A DNA stretch of 64,000 nucleotides, taken from positions 26,654,734-26,718,733 of the forward strand of contig OY288259.1 of assembly GCA_958450325.1 (NCBI GenBank), given 5' to 3'. Below are positions 1 to 11,839 of the stretch, piece by piece. Under the pieces are notes generated by a model. That model was not told the DNA's origin. It saw only the letters and a list, made by a program, of their open reading frames with translations, and searched no databases. This stretch comes from Agrostemma githago. Its lineage: Eukaryota; Streptophyta; Magnoliopsida; Caryophyllales; Caryophyllaceae. Every line of letters starts with the position of its first letter. Position 1 is the first letter of the stretch. The position numbers and the translations under genes were made by a program.

Positions 1-1
1 T

Positions 2-1270
2 GTCGTGGATGTGATTCAAAGATGCTGCACTGAACCTTAAGAGTAGGATACTGCATAAGACGGGACGGAAAAGGGTTTAGGGTTGGATTAGGCGTACCTG
101 GTACGCGGATCCGCCTAATCCTACCCAATACCCTTTTCCTTATTCAAGGTCACTAAACCTGCAAGAAACTAAACCCTAAGAGGGTATTGGTGAACCCTGT
201 CGTGGATGTGATTCAAAGACGGGGCATTGAACCTTAAGAGTAGGGTACTGCATAAGAAGGGACGGAAAAAGGTTTACGGTAGGATTAGGCGTACCCGCTA
301 CGCGGATCCGCCTAATCCAACCCTAAACCCTTTTCCTTATTCAAGGACGGAAAAGGGTTTAGGGTTGGATTAGGCGTACCCTCTACGCGGATCCGCCTAA
401 TCCAACCCTAAACCCTTTTCCTTATTCAAGGTCACTAAACCCGCAAGAAACTGAACCCTAAGAGGGTATTGGTGAACCCTGTCGTGGATGTGATTCAAAG
501 ATGGGGCACTGAACCTTAAGAGCAGGGTACTGCATAAGACGGGACGGAAAAGGGTTTAGGGTTGGATTAGGCGTACCCTCTACGCGGATCCGCCTAATCC
601 AACCCTAAACCCTTTTCCTTATTCAAGGTCACTAAACCCGAAAGAAACTGAACCCTAAGAGGGTATTGGTGAACCCTGTCGTGGATGTGATTCAAAGATG
701 GGGCACTTAATCTTAAGAGTAGGGTACTTCATAAGACGGGACGGAAAAGGGTTTAGGGTTGGATTAGGCGAACCCGCTACGCGGATCCGCCTAATCCAAC
801 CCTAAAACATTTTCCTTATTCAAGGTCACTAAACCCGCAAGAAACTGAACCCTAAGAGGGTATTGGTGAACCCTGTCGTGGATGTGATTCAAAGATGGGG
901 CACTAAACCTTAAGAGTAGGGTACTGCATAAGACGAGATGGAAAAGGGCTTAGGGTTGGATTAGGCGTACCCGCTACGCGGCTCCGCCTAATCCAACCCT
1001 AAACCCTTTTCCTTATTCAAGGTCACTAAACCCGCAAGAAACTGAACCCTAAGAGGGGGTATTGGTGAACCCTGTCGTGGATGTGATTCAAAGATGGGGC
1101 AGTGAACCTTAAGAGTAGGGTACTGCATAAGAGGAGACGGAAAAGGGTTTAGGGTTGGATTAGGCATACCCTCTACGCGGATCCACCTAATCCAACCCTA
1201 AACCCTTTTACTTATTCAAGGTCACTAAACCCGCAAGAAACTGAACCCTAAGAGGGTATTGGTGAACCCT
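2..1270 (+). repeat. 1269-bp HOR, copy 1 (six units)
   Basis: Unit starts 2, 199 (double module), 481, 678, 875 (+2 bp from an extra GG) and 1074. It is repeated immediately downstream. By eye only two substitutions separate the copies: G at 1102 versus C at 2371, and G at 1243 versus A at 2512. This near-identity implies a recent tandem duplication or recent homogenisation. Confidence 0.95.
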
Positions 1271-2539
1271 GTCGTGGATGTGATTCAAAGATGCTGCACT
1301 GAACCTTAAGAGTAGGATACTGCATAAGACGGGACGGAAAAGGGTTTAGGGTTGGATTAGGCGTACCTGGTACGCGGATCCGCCTAATCCTACCCAATAC
1401 CCTTTTCCTTATTCAAGGTCACTAAACCTGCAAGAAACTAAACCCTAAGAGGGTATTGGTGAACCCTGTCGTGGATGTGATTCAAAGACGGGGCATTGAA
1501 CCTTAAGAGTAGGGTACTGCATAAGAAGGGACGGAAAAAGGTTTACGGTAGGATTAGGCGTACCCGCTACGCGGATCCGCCTAATCCAACCCTAAACCCT
1601 TTTCCTTATTCAAGGACGGAAAAGGGTTTAGGGTTGGATTAGGCGTACCCTCTACGCGGATCCGCCTAATCCAACCCTAAACCCTTTTCCTTATTCAAGG
1701 TCACTAAACCCGCAAGAAACTGAACCCTAAGAGGGTATTGGTGAACCCTGTCGTGGATGTGATTCAAAGATGGGGCACTGAACCTTAAGAGCAGGGTACT
1801 GCATAAGACGGGACGGAAAAGGGTTTAGGGTTGGATTAGGCGTACCCTCTACGCGGATCCGCCTAATCCAACCCTAAACCCTTTTCCTTATTCAAGGTCA
1901 CTAAACCCGAAAGAAACTGAACCCTAAGAGGGTATTGGTGAACCCTGTCGTGGATGTGATTCAAAGATGGGGCACTTAATCTTAAGAGTAGGGTACTTCA
2001 TAAGACGGGACGGAAAAGGGTTTAGGGTTGGATTAGGCGAACCCGCTACGCGGATCCGCCTAATCCAACCCTAAAACATTTTCCTTATTCAAGGTCACTA
2101 AACCCGCAAGAAACTGAACCCTAAGAGGGTATTGGTGAACCCTGTCGTGGATGTGATTCAAAGATGGGGCACTAAACCTTAAGAGTAGGGTACTGCATAA
2201 GACGAGATGGAAAAGGGCTTAGGGTTGGATTAGGCGTACCCGCTACGCGGCTCCGCCTAATCCAACCCTAAACCCTTTTCCTTATTCAAGGTCACTAAAC
2301 CCGCAAGAAACTGAACCCTAAGAGGGGGTATTGGTGAACCCTGTCGTGGATGTGATTCAAAGATGGGGCACTGAACCTTAAGAGTAGGGTACTGCATAAG
2401 AGGAGACGGAAAAGGGTTTAGGGTTGGATTAGGCATACCCTCTACGCGGATCCACCTAATCCAACCCTAAACCCTTTTACTTATTCAAGGTCACTAAACC
2501 CGCAAGAAACTAAACCCTAAGAGGGTATTGGTGAACCCT
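1271..2539 (+). repeat. 1269-bp HOR, copy 2 (six units)
   Basis: Unit starts 1271, 1468 (double module), 1750, 1947, 2144 (+2 bp) and 2343. Its last three units (from 1947) are also the head of the larger 3.4-3.6 kb HOR that recurs at 5584, so HOR levels overlap here. Confidence 0.95.
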
Positions 2540-5386
2540 GTCGTGGATGTGATTCAAAGATGGGGATGGGGCACTAAACCTTAAGAGTAGGGTAATGCAT
2601 AAGACGAGATGGAAAAAGGTTTAGGGTTGGATTAGGCGTACCCGCTACGCGGCTCCGCCTAATCCAACCCTAAACCCTTTTCCTTATTCAAGGTCACTAA
2701 ACCCGCAAGAAACTGAACCCTAAGAGGGTATTGGTGAACCCTGTCGTGGATGTGATTCAAAGATGGGGCACTGAACCTTAAGAGCAGGGTACTGCATAAG
2801 ACGGGACGGAAAAGGGTTTAGAGTTGGATTAGGCGTACCCTCTACGCGGATCCGCCTAATCCAACCCTAAACCCTTTTCCTTATTCAAGGTCACTAAACC
2901 CGAAAGAAACTGAACCCTAAGAGGGTGGTGAACCCTGTCGTGGATGTGATTCAAAGATGGGGCACTGAACCTTAAGAGTAGAGTACTGCATAAGACGGAA
3001 AAAGGTTTAGGGTTGGATTAGGCGGAGCCGCTATGGGGATCCGCCTAATCCAACCCTAAACCCTTTTTCTTATTCAAGGTCACTAAACCCGCAAGAAACT
3101 GAACCCTAAGAGGGTATTGGTGAACCCTGTCGTGGATGTGATTCAAAGATGGGGCACTTAACCTTAAGAGTAGGGTACTGCATAAGACGGGACGGAAAAG
3201 GGTTTAGGGTTGGATTAGGCGTACCCGCTACGCGGATCCGCCTAATACAACCCTAAAACATTTTCCTTATTCAAGGTCACTAAACCCGCAAGAAACTGAA
3301 CCCTAAGAGGGTATTGGTGAACCCTGTCGTGGATGTGATTCAAAGATGGGGATGGGGCACTAAACCTTAAGAGTAGGGTACTGCATAAGACGAGATGGAA
3401 AAAGGTTTAGGGTTGGATTAGGCGTACCCGCTACGCGGCTCCGCCTAATCCAACCCTAAACCCTTTTCCTTATTCAAGGTCACTAAACCCGCAAGAAACT
3501 GAACCCTAAGAGGGTATTGGTGAACCCTGTCGTGGATGTGATTCAAAGATGGGGCACTAAACCTTAAGAGTAGGGTATTGCATAAGACGAGACGGAAAAG
3601 GGTTTAGGGTTGGATTAGGCGTACCCTCTACGCGGATCCGCCTAATCCAACCCTAAACCCTTTTCCTTATTCAAGGTCACTAAACCCGAAAGAAACTGAA
3701 CCCTAAGAGGGTATTGGTGAACCCTGTCGTGGATGTGATTCAAAGATGGGGCACTGAACCTTATGAGTAGGGTACTGCATAAGACGGGACGGAAAAAGGT
3801 TTAGGGTTGGATTAGGCGGAGCCGCTATGGGGATCCGCCTAATCCAACCCTAAACCCTTTTACTTATTCAAGGTCACTAAACCCGCAAGAAACTGAACCC
3901 TAAGAGGGTATTGGTGAACCCTGTCGTGGATGTGATTCAAAGATGGGGCACTTAACCTTAACAGTAGGGTACTGCATAAGACGGGACGGAAAAGGGTTTA
4001 GGGTTGGATTAGGCGTACCCGCTACGCGGATCCGCCTAATCCAACCCTAAAACATTTTCCTTATTCAAGGTCACTAAACCCGCAAGAAACTGAACCCTAA
4101 GAGGGTATTGGTGAACCCTGTCGTGGATGTGATTCAAAGATGGGGCACTTAACCTTAAGAGTAGGGTACTGCATAAGACGGGACGGAAAAGGGTTTAGGG
4201 TTGGATTAGGCGTACCCGCTACGCGGATCCGCCTAATCCAACCCTAAAACATTTTCCTTATTCAAGGTCACTAAACCCGCAAGAAACTGAACCCTAAGAG
4301 GGTATTGGTGAACCCTGTCGTGGATGTGATTCAAAGATGGGGCACTTAACCTTAACAGTAGGGTACTGCATAAGACGGGACGGAAAAGGGTTTAGGGTTG
4401 GATTAGGCGTACCCGCTACGCGGATCCGCCTAATCCAACCCTAAAACATTTTCCTTATTCAAGGTCACTAAACCCGCAAGAAACTGAACCCTAAGAGGGT
4501 ATTGGTGAACCCTGTCGTGGATGTGATTCAAAGATGGGGCACTTAACCTTAAGAGTAGGGTACTGCATAAGACGGGACGGAAAAGGGTTTAGGGTTGGAT
4601 TAGGCGTACCCGCTACGCGGATCCGCCTAATCCAACCCTAAAACATTTTCCTTATTCAAGGTCACTAAACCCGCAAGAAACTGAACCCTAAGAGGGTATT
4701 GGTGAACCCTGTCGTGGATGTGATTCAAAGATGGGGCACTAAACCTTAAGAGTAGGGTACTGCATAAGACGGGACGGAAAAGGGTTTAGGGTTGGATTAG
4801 GCGTACCTGCTACGCGGATCCGCCTAATCCTACCCATTACCCTTTTCCTTATTCAAGGTCACTAAACCTGCAAGAAACTGAACCCTAAGAGGGTATTGGT
4901 GAACCCTGTCGTGGATGTGATTCAAATACGGGGCATTGAACCTTAAGAGTAGGGTACTGCATAAGACGGGACGGAAAAGGGTTTAGGGTTGGATTAGGCG
5001 TACCCACTACTCGGATCCGCCTAATCCAACCTTAAACCCTTTTCCTTATTCAAGGACGGAAAAGGTTTTAGGGTTAGATTAGGCGTACCCGCTACGCTGC
5101 TCCACCTAATCCAACCCTAAACCCTTTTCCTTACTTAAGGTTACTAAAACCGCAAGAAACTGAACCCTAAGAGGGTATTGGTGAAACCTGTCGTGGATGT
5201 GATTCAAAGATGGGGCACTGAACCTTAAGAGTAGGATACTGCATAAGACGGGACGGAAAAGGGTTTAGGGTTGGATTAGGCGTACCTGCTCCGCGGATCC
5301 GCCTAATCCTACCCATTACCCTTTTCCTTATTCAAGGTCACTAAACCTGCAAGAAACTGAACCCTAAGAGGGTATTGGTGAACCTT
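1947..5386 (+). repeat. Long HOR, copy 1 (about 3.4 kb)
   Basis: Unit starts after 2539: 2540 (203 bp), 2743 (194), 2937 (192), 3129, 3326 (203), 3529, 3726, 3923, 4120, 4317, 4514, 4711, 4908 (double) and 5190. The unusual unit lengths come from a GGATGG insertion (203), loss of ATT (194) and loss of five bases next to the hairpin (192). The same length series recurs from 5584 at an offset of 3637 bp. After 4120 the offset falls to 3440, because this copy holds one additional unit in the alternating AACAG/AAGAG run at 3923-4710. Confidence 0.92.
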
Positions 5387-5583
5387 GTCGTGGATGTGAT
5401 TCAAAGACGGGGCATTGAACCTTAAGAGTAGGGTACTGCATAAGACGGGACGGAAAAAGGTTTAGGGTTGGATTAGGCGGAGCCGCTATGGGGATCCGCC
5501 TAATCCAACCCTAAACCCTTTTACTTATTCAAGGTCACTAAACCCGCAAGAAACTGAACCCTAAGAGGGTATTGGTGAACCCT
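5387..5583 (+). repeat. Chimeric unit at a HOR junction
   Basis: The first part (GACGGGGCATTG head) matches the unit at 8827. The second part (GGCGGAGCC centre with a TATGGGG sequence and a TTTACTTA tail) matches the units at 3726 and 7363. The switch falls around the start of the hairpin. It marks the left edge of the second long HOR copy and suggests exchange inside or next to the inverted repeat. Confidence 0.85.
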
Positions 5584-8500
5584 GTCGTGGATGTGATTCA
5601 AAGATGGGGCACTTAATCTTAAGAGTAGGGTACTTCATAAGACGGGACGGAAAAGGGTTTAGGGTTGGATTAGGCGAACCCGCTACGCGGATCCGCCTAA
5701 TCCAACCCTAAAACATTTTCCTTATTCAAGGTCACTAAACCCGCAAGAAACTGAACCCTAAGAGGGTATTGGTGAACCCTGTCGTGGATGTGATTCAAAG
5801 ATGGGGCACTAAACCTTAAGAGTAGGGTACTGCATAAGACGAGATGGAAAAGGGCTTAGGGTTGGATTAGGCGTACCCGCTACGCGGCTCCGCCTAATCC
5901 AACCCTAAACCCTTTTCCTTATTCAAGGTCACTAAACCCGCAAGAAACTGAACCCTAAGAGGGGGTATTGGTGAACCCTGTCGTGGATGTGATTCAAAGA
6001 TGGGGCACTGAACCTTAAGAGTAGGGTACTGCATAAGAGGAGACGGAAAAGGGTTTAGGGTTGGATTAGGCATACCCTCTACGCGGATCCACCTAATCCA
6101 ACCCTAAACCCTTTTACTTATTCAAGGTCACTAAACCCGCAAGAAACTGAACCCTAAGAGGGTATTGGTGAACCCTGTCGTGGATGTGATTCAAAGATGG
6201 GGATGGGGCACTAAACCTTAAGAGTAGGGTAATGCATAAGACGAGATGGAAAAAGGTTTAGGGTTGGATTAGGCGTACCCGCTACGCGGCTCCGCCTAAT
6301 CCAACCCTAAACCCTTTTCCTTATTCAAGGTCACTAAACCCGCAAGAAACTGAACCCTAAGAGGGTATTGGTGAACCCTGTCGTGGATGTGATTCAAAGA
6401 TGGGGCACTGAACCTTAAGAGCAGGGTACTGCATAAGACGGGACGGAAAAGGGTTTAGAGTTGGATTAGGCGTACCCTCTACGCGGATCCGCCTAATCCA
6501 ACCCTAAACCCTTTTCCTTATTCAAGGTCACTAAACCCGAAAGAAACTGAACCCTAAGAGGGTGGTGAACCCTGTCGTGGATGTGATTCAAAGATGGGGC
6601 ACTGAACCTTAAGAGTAGAGTACTGCATAAGACGGAAAAAGGTTTAGGGTTGGATTAGGCGGAGCCGCTATGGGGATCCGCCTAATCCAACCCTAAACCC
6701 TTTTTCTTATTCAAGGTCACTAAACCCGCAAGAAACTGAACCCTAAGAGGGTATTGGTGAACCCTGTCGTGGATGTGATTCAAAGATGGGGCACTTAACC
6801 TTAAGAGTAGGGTACTGCATAAGACGGGACGGAAAAGGGTTTAGGGTTGGATTAGGCGTACCCGCTACGCGGATCCGCCTAATCCAACCCTAAAACATTT
6901 TCCTTATTCAAGGTCACTAAACCCGCAAGAAACTGAACCCTAAGAGGGTATTGGTGAACCCTGTCGTGGATGTGATTCAAAGATGGGGATGGGGCACTAA
7001 ACCTTAAGAGTAGGGTACTGCATAAGACGAGATGGAAAAAGGTTTAGGGTTGGATTAGGCGTACCCGCTACGCGGCTCCGCCTAATCCAACCCTAAACCC
7101 TTTTCCTTATTCAAGGTCACTAAACCCGCAAGAAACTGAACCCTAAGAGGGTATTGGTGAACCCTGTCGTGGATGTGATTCAAAGATGGGGCACTAAACC
7201 TTAAGAGTAGGGTATTGCATAAGACGAGACGGAAAAGGGTTTAGGGTTGGATTAGGCGTACCCTCTACGCGGATCCGCCTAATCCAACCCTAAACCCTTT
7301 TCCTTATTCAAGGTCACTAAACCCGAAAGAAACTGAACCCTAAGAGGGTATTGGTGAACCCTGTCGTGGATGTGATTCAAAGATGGGGCACTGAACCTTA
7401 TGAGTAGGGTACTGCATAAGACGGGACGGAAAAAGGTTTAGGGTTGGATTAGGCGGAGCCGCTATGGGGATCCGCCTAATCCAACCCTAAACCCTTTTAC
7501 TTATTCAAGGTCACTAAACCCGCAAGAAACTGAACCCTAAGAGGGTATTGGTGAACCCTGTCGTGGATGTGATTCAAAGATGGGGCACTTAACCTTAAGA
7601 GTAGGGTACTGCATAAGACGGGACGGAAAAGGGTTTAGGGTTGGATTAGGCGTACCCGCTACGCGGATCCGCCTAATCCAACCCTAAAACATTTTCCTTA
7701 TTCAAGGTCACTAAACCCGCAAGAAACTGAACCCTAAGAGGGTATTGGTGAACCCTGTCGTGGATGTGATTCAAAGATGGGGCACTTAACCTTAACAGTA
7801 GGGTACTGCATAAGACGGGACGGAAAAGGGTTTAGGGTTGGATTAGGCGTACCCGCTACGCGGATCCGCCTAATCCAACCCTAAAACATTTTCCTTATTC
7901 AAGGTCACTAAACCCGCAAGAAACTGAACCCTAAGAGGGTATTGGTGAACCCTGTCGTGGATGTGATTCAAAGATGGGGCACTTAACCTTAAGAGTAGGG
8001 TACTGCATAAGACGGGACGGAAAAGGGTTTAGGGTTGGATTAGGCGTACCCGCTACGCGGATCCGCCTAATCCAACCCTAAAACATTTTCCTTATTCAAG
8101 GTCACTAAACCCGCAAGAAACTGAACCCTAAGAGGGTATTGGTGAACCCTGTCGTGGATGTGATTCAAAGATGGGGCACTAAACCTTAAGAGTAGGGTAC
8201 TGCATAAGACGGGACGGAAAAGGGTTTAGGGTTGGATTAGGCGTACCTGCTACGCGGATCCGCCTAATCCTACCCATTACCCTTTTCCTTATTCAAGGTC
8301 ACTAAACCTGCAAGAAACTGAACCCTAAGAGGGTATTGGTGAACCCTGTCGTGGATGTGATTCAAATACGGGGCATTGAACCTTAAGAGTAGGGTACTGC
8401 ATAAGACGGGACGGAAAAGGGTTTAGGGTTGGATTAGGCGTACCCACTACTCGGATCCGCCTAATCCAACCTTAAACCCTTTTCCTTATTCAAGGACGGA

Positions 8501-8826
8501 AAAGGTTTTAGGGTTAGATTAGGCGTACCCGCTACGCTGCTCCACCTAATCCAACCCTAAACCCTTTTCCTTACTTAAGGTTACTAAAACCGCAAGAAAC
8601 TGAACCCTAAGAGGGTATTGGTGAAACCTGTCGTGGATGTGATTCAAAGATGGGGCACTGAACCTTAAGAGTAGGATACTGCATAAGACGGGACGGAAAA
8701 GGGTTTAGGGTTGGATTAGGCGTACCTGCTCCGCGGATCCGCCTAATCCTACCCATTACCCTTTTCCTTATTCAAGGTCACTAAACCTGCAAGAAACTGA
8801 ACCCTAAGAGGGTATTGGTGAACCTT
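5584..8826 (+). repeat. Long HOR, copy 2 (about 3.2 kb)
   Basis: Unit starts 5584, 5781 (+2), 5980, 6177 (203), 6380 (194), 6574 (192), 6766, 6963 (203), 7166, 7363, 7560, 7757, 7954, 8151, 8348 (double) and 8630. It reproduces the indel signature of 1947-5386 with one unit fewer in the AACAG/AAGAG run. Confidence 0.92.
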
Positions 8827-9699
8827 GTCGTGGATGTGATTCAAAGACGGGGCATTGAACCTTAAGAGTAGGGTACTGCATAAGACGGGACGGAAAAGGG
8901 TTTAGGGTTGGATTAGGCGTACCCACTACTCGGATCCGCCTAATCCAACCTTAAACCCTTTTCCTTATTCAAGGACGGAAAAGGGTTTAGGGTTGGATTA
9001 GGCGTACCCGCTAGGCGGCTCCGCCTAATCCAACCCTAAACCCTTTTCCTTATTCAAGGTCACTAAACCCGCAAGAAACTGAACCCTAAGAGGGTATTGG
9101 TGAGCCCTGTCGTGGATGTGATTCAAAGATAGGGCACTGAACCTTAAGAGTAGGGTACTACATAAGACGGGACGGAAAAGGGTTTAGGGTTGGATTAGGC
9201 GTACCCGCTACGCGGATCCGCCTAATCCAACCCTAAAACATTTTCCTTATTCAAGGTCACTAAACCCGCAAAAAACTGAACCCTAAGAGGGTATTGGTGA
9301 ACCCTGTCGTGGATGTGATTCAAAGATGGGGCACTAAACCTTAAGAGTAGGGTACTGCATAAGACGAGACGGAAAAGGGCTTAGGGTTGGATTAGGCGTA
9401 CCCGCTACGCGGCTCCGCCTAATCCAACCCTAAACCCTTTTCCTTATTCAAGGTCACTAAACCCGCAAGAAACTGAACCCTAAGAGGGTATTGGTGAACC
9501 CTGTCGTGGATGTGATTCAAAGATGGGGCACTGAACCTTAAGAGTAGGGTATTGCATAAGACGAGACGGAAAAGGGTTTAGGGTTGGATTAGGCGTACCC
9601 TCTACGCGGATCCGCCTAATCCAACCCTAAACCCTTTTCCTTATTCAAGGTCACTAAACCCGAAAGAAACTGAACCCTAAGAGGGTATTGGTGAACCCT
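7363..9699 (+). repeat. 2337-bp HOR, copy 1 (eleven units)
   Basis: Unit starts 7363, 7560, 7757, 7954, 8151, 8348 (double), 8630, 8827 (double), 9109, 9306 and 9503. It overlaps the tail of the preceding long HOR and is followed directly by a second copy at 9700. The overlap shows that a later, shorter duplication was laid over the older, longer one. Confidence 0.93.
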
Positions 9700-11839
9700 G
9701 TCGTGGATGTGATTCAAAGATGGGGCACTGAACCTTATGAGTAGGGTACTGCATAAGACGGGACGGAAAAAGGTTTAGGGTTGGATTAGGCGGAGCCGCT
9801 ATGGGGATCCGCCTAATCCAACCCTAAACCCTTTTACTTATTCAAGGTCACTAAACCCGCAAGAAACTGAACCCTAAGAGGGTATTGGTGAACCCTGTCG
9901 TGGATGTGATTCAAAGATGGGGCACTTAACCTTAAGAGTAGGGTACTGCATAAGACGGGACGGAAAAGGGTTTAGGGTTGGATTAGGCGTACCCGCTACG
10001 CGGATCCGCCTAATCCAACCCTAAAACATTTTCCTTATTCAAGGTCACTAAACCCGCAAGAAACTGAACCCTAAGAGGGTATTGGTGAACCCTGTCGTGG
10101 ATGTGATTCAAAGATGGGGCACTTAACCTTAACAGTAGGGTACTGCATAAGACGGGACGGAAAAGGGTTTAGGGTTGGATTAGGCGTACCCGCTACGCGG
10201 ATCCGCCTAATCCAACCCTAAAACATTTTCCTTATTCAAGGTCACTAAACCCGCAAGAAACTGAACCCTAAGAGGGTATTGGTGAACCCTGTCGTGGATG
10301 TGATTCAAAGATGGGGCACTTAACCTTAAGAGTAGGGTACTGCATAAGACGGGACGGAAAAGGGTTTAGGGTTGGATTAGGCGTACCCGCTACGCGGATC
10401 CGCCTAATCCAACCCTAAAACATTTTCCTTATTCAAGGTCACTAAACCCGCAAGAAACTGAACCCTAAGAGGGTATTGGTGAACCCTGTCGTGGATGTGA
10501 TTCAAAGATGGGGCACTAAACCTTAAGAGTAGGGTACTGCATAAGACGGGACGGAAAAGGGTTTAGGGTTGGATTAGGCGTACCTGCTACGCGGATCCGC
10601 CTAATCCTACCCATTACCCTTTTCCTTATTCAAGGTCACTAAACCTGCAAGAAACTGAACCCTAAGAGGGTATTGGTGAACCCTGTCGTGGATGTGATTC
10701 AAATACGGGGCATTGAACCTTAAGAGTAGGGTACTGCATAAGACGGGACGGAAAAGGGTTTAGGGTTGGATTAGGCGTACCCACTACTCGGATCCGCCTA
10801 ATCCAACCTTAAACCCTTTTCCTTATTCAAGGACGGAAAAGGTTTTAGGGTTAGATTAGGCGTACCCGCTACGCTGCTCCACCTAATCCAACCCTAAACC
10901 CTTTTCCTTACTTAAGGTTACTAAAACCGCAAGAAACTGAACCCTAAGAGGGTATTGGTGAAACCTGTCGTGGATGTGATTCAAAGATGGGGCACTGAAC
11001 CTTAAGAGTAGGATACTGCATAAGACGGGACGGAAAAGGGTTTAGGGTTGGATTAGGCGTACCTGCTCCGCGGATCCGCCTAATCCTACCCATTACCCTT
11101 TTCCTTATTCAAGGTCACTAAACCTGCAAGAAACTGAACCCTAAGAGGGTATTGGTGAACCTTGTCGTGGATGTGATTCAAAGACGGGGCATTGAACCTT
11201 AAGAGTAGGGTACTGCATAAGACGGGACGGAAAAGGGTTTAGGGTTGGATTAGGCGTACCCACTACTCGGATCCGCCTAATCCAACCTTAAACCCTTTTC
11301 CTTATTCAAGGACGGAAAAGGGTTTAGGGTTGGATTAGGCGTACCCGCTAGGCGGCTCCGCCTAATCCAACCCTAAACCCTTTTCCTTATTCAAGGTCAC
11401 TAAACCCGCAAGAAACTGAACCCTAAGAGGGTATTGGTGAGCCCTGTCGTGGATGTGATTCAAAGATAGGGCACTGAACCTTAAGAGTAGGGTACTACAT
11501 AAGACGGGACGGAAAAGGGTTTAGGGTTGGATTAGGCGTACCCGCTACGCGGATCCGCCTAATCCAACCCTAAAACATTTTCCTTATTCAAGGTCACTAA
11601 ACCCGCAAAAAACTGAACCCTAAGAGGGTATTGGTGAACCCTGTCGTGGATGTGATTCAAAGATGGGGCACTAAACCTTAAGAGTAGGGTACTGCATAAG
11701 ACGAGACGGAAAAGGGCTTAGGGTTGGATTAGGCGTACCCGCTACGCGGCTCCGCCTAATCCAACCCTAAACCCTTTTCCTTATTCAAGGTCACTAAACC
11801 CGCAAGAAACTGAACCCTAAGAGGGTATTGGTGAACCCT
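9700..11839 (+). repeat. 2337-bp HOR, copy 2 (ten units, last one missing)
   Basis: Unit starts 9700, 9897, 10094, 10291, 10488, 10685 (double), 10967, 11164 (double), 11446 and 11643, each 2337 bp from its partner. Shared rare marks include CAAATACGGGG (10685 and 8348), GAGCCCTG before 11446 and 9109, and CGCAAAAAAC in the units at 9109 and 11446. The eleventh unit is replaced by a different type at 11840. Confidence 0.93.
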
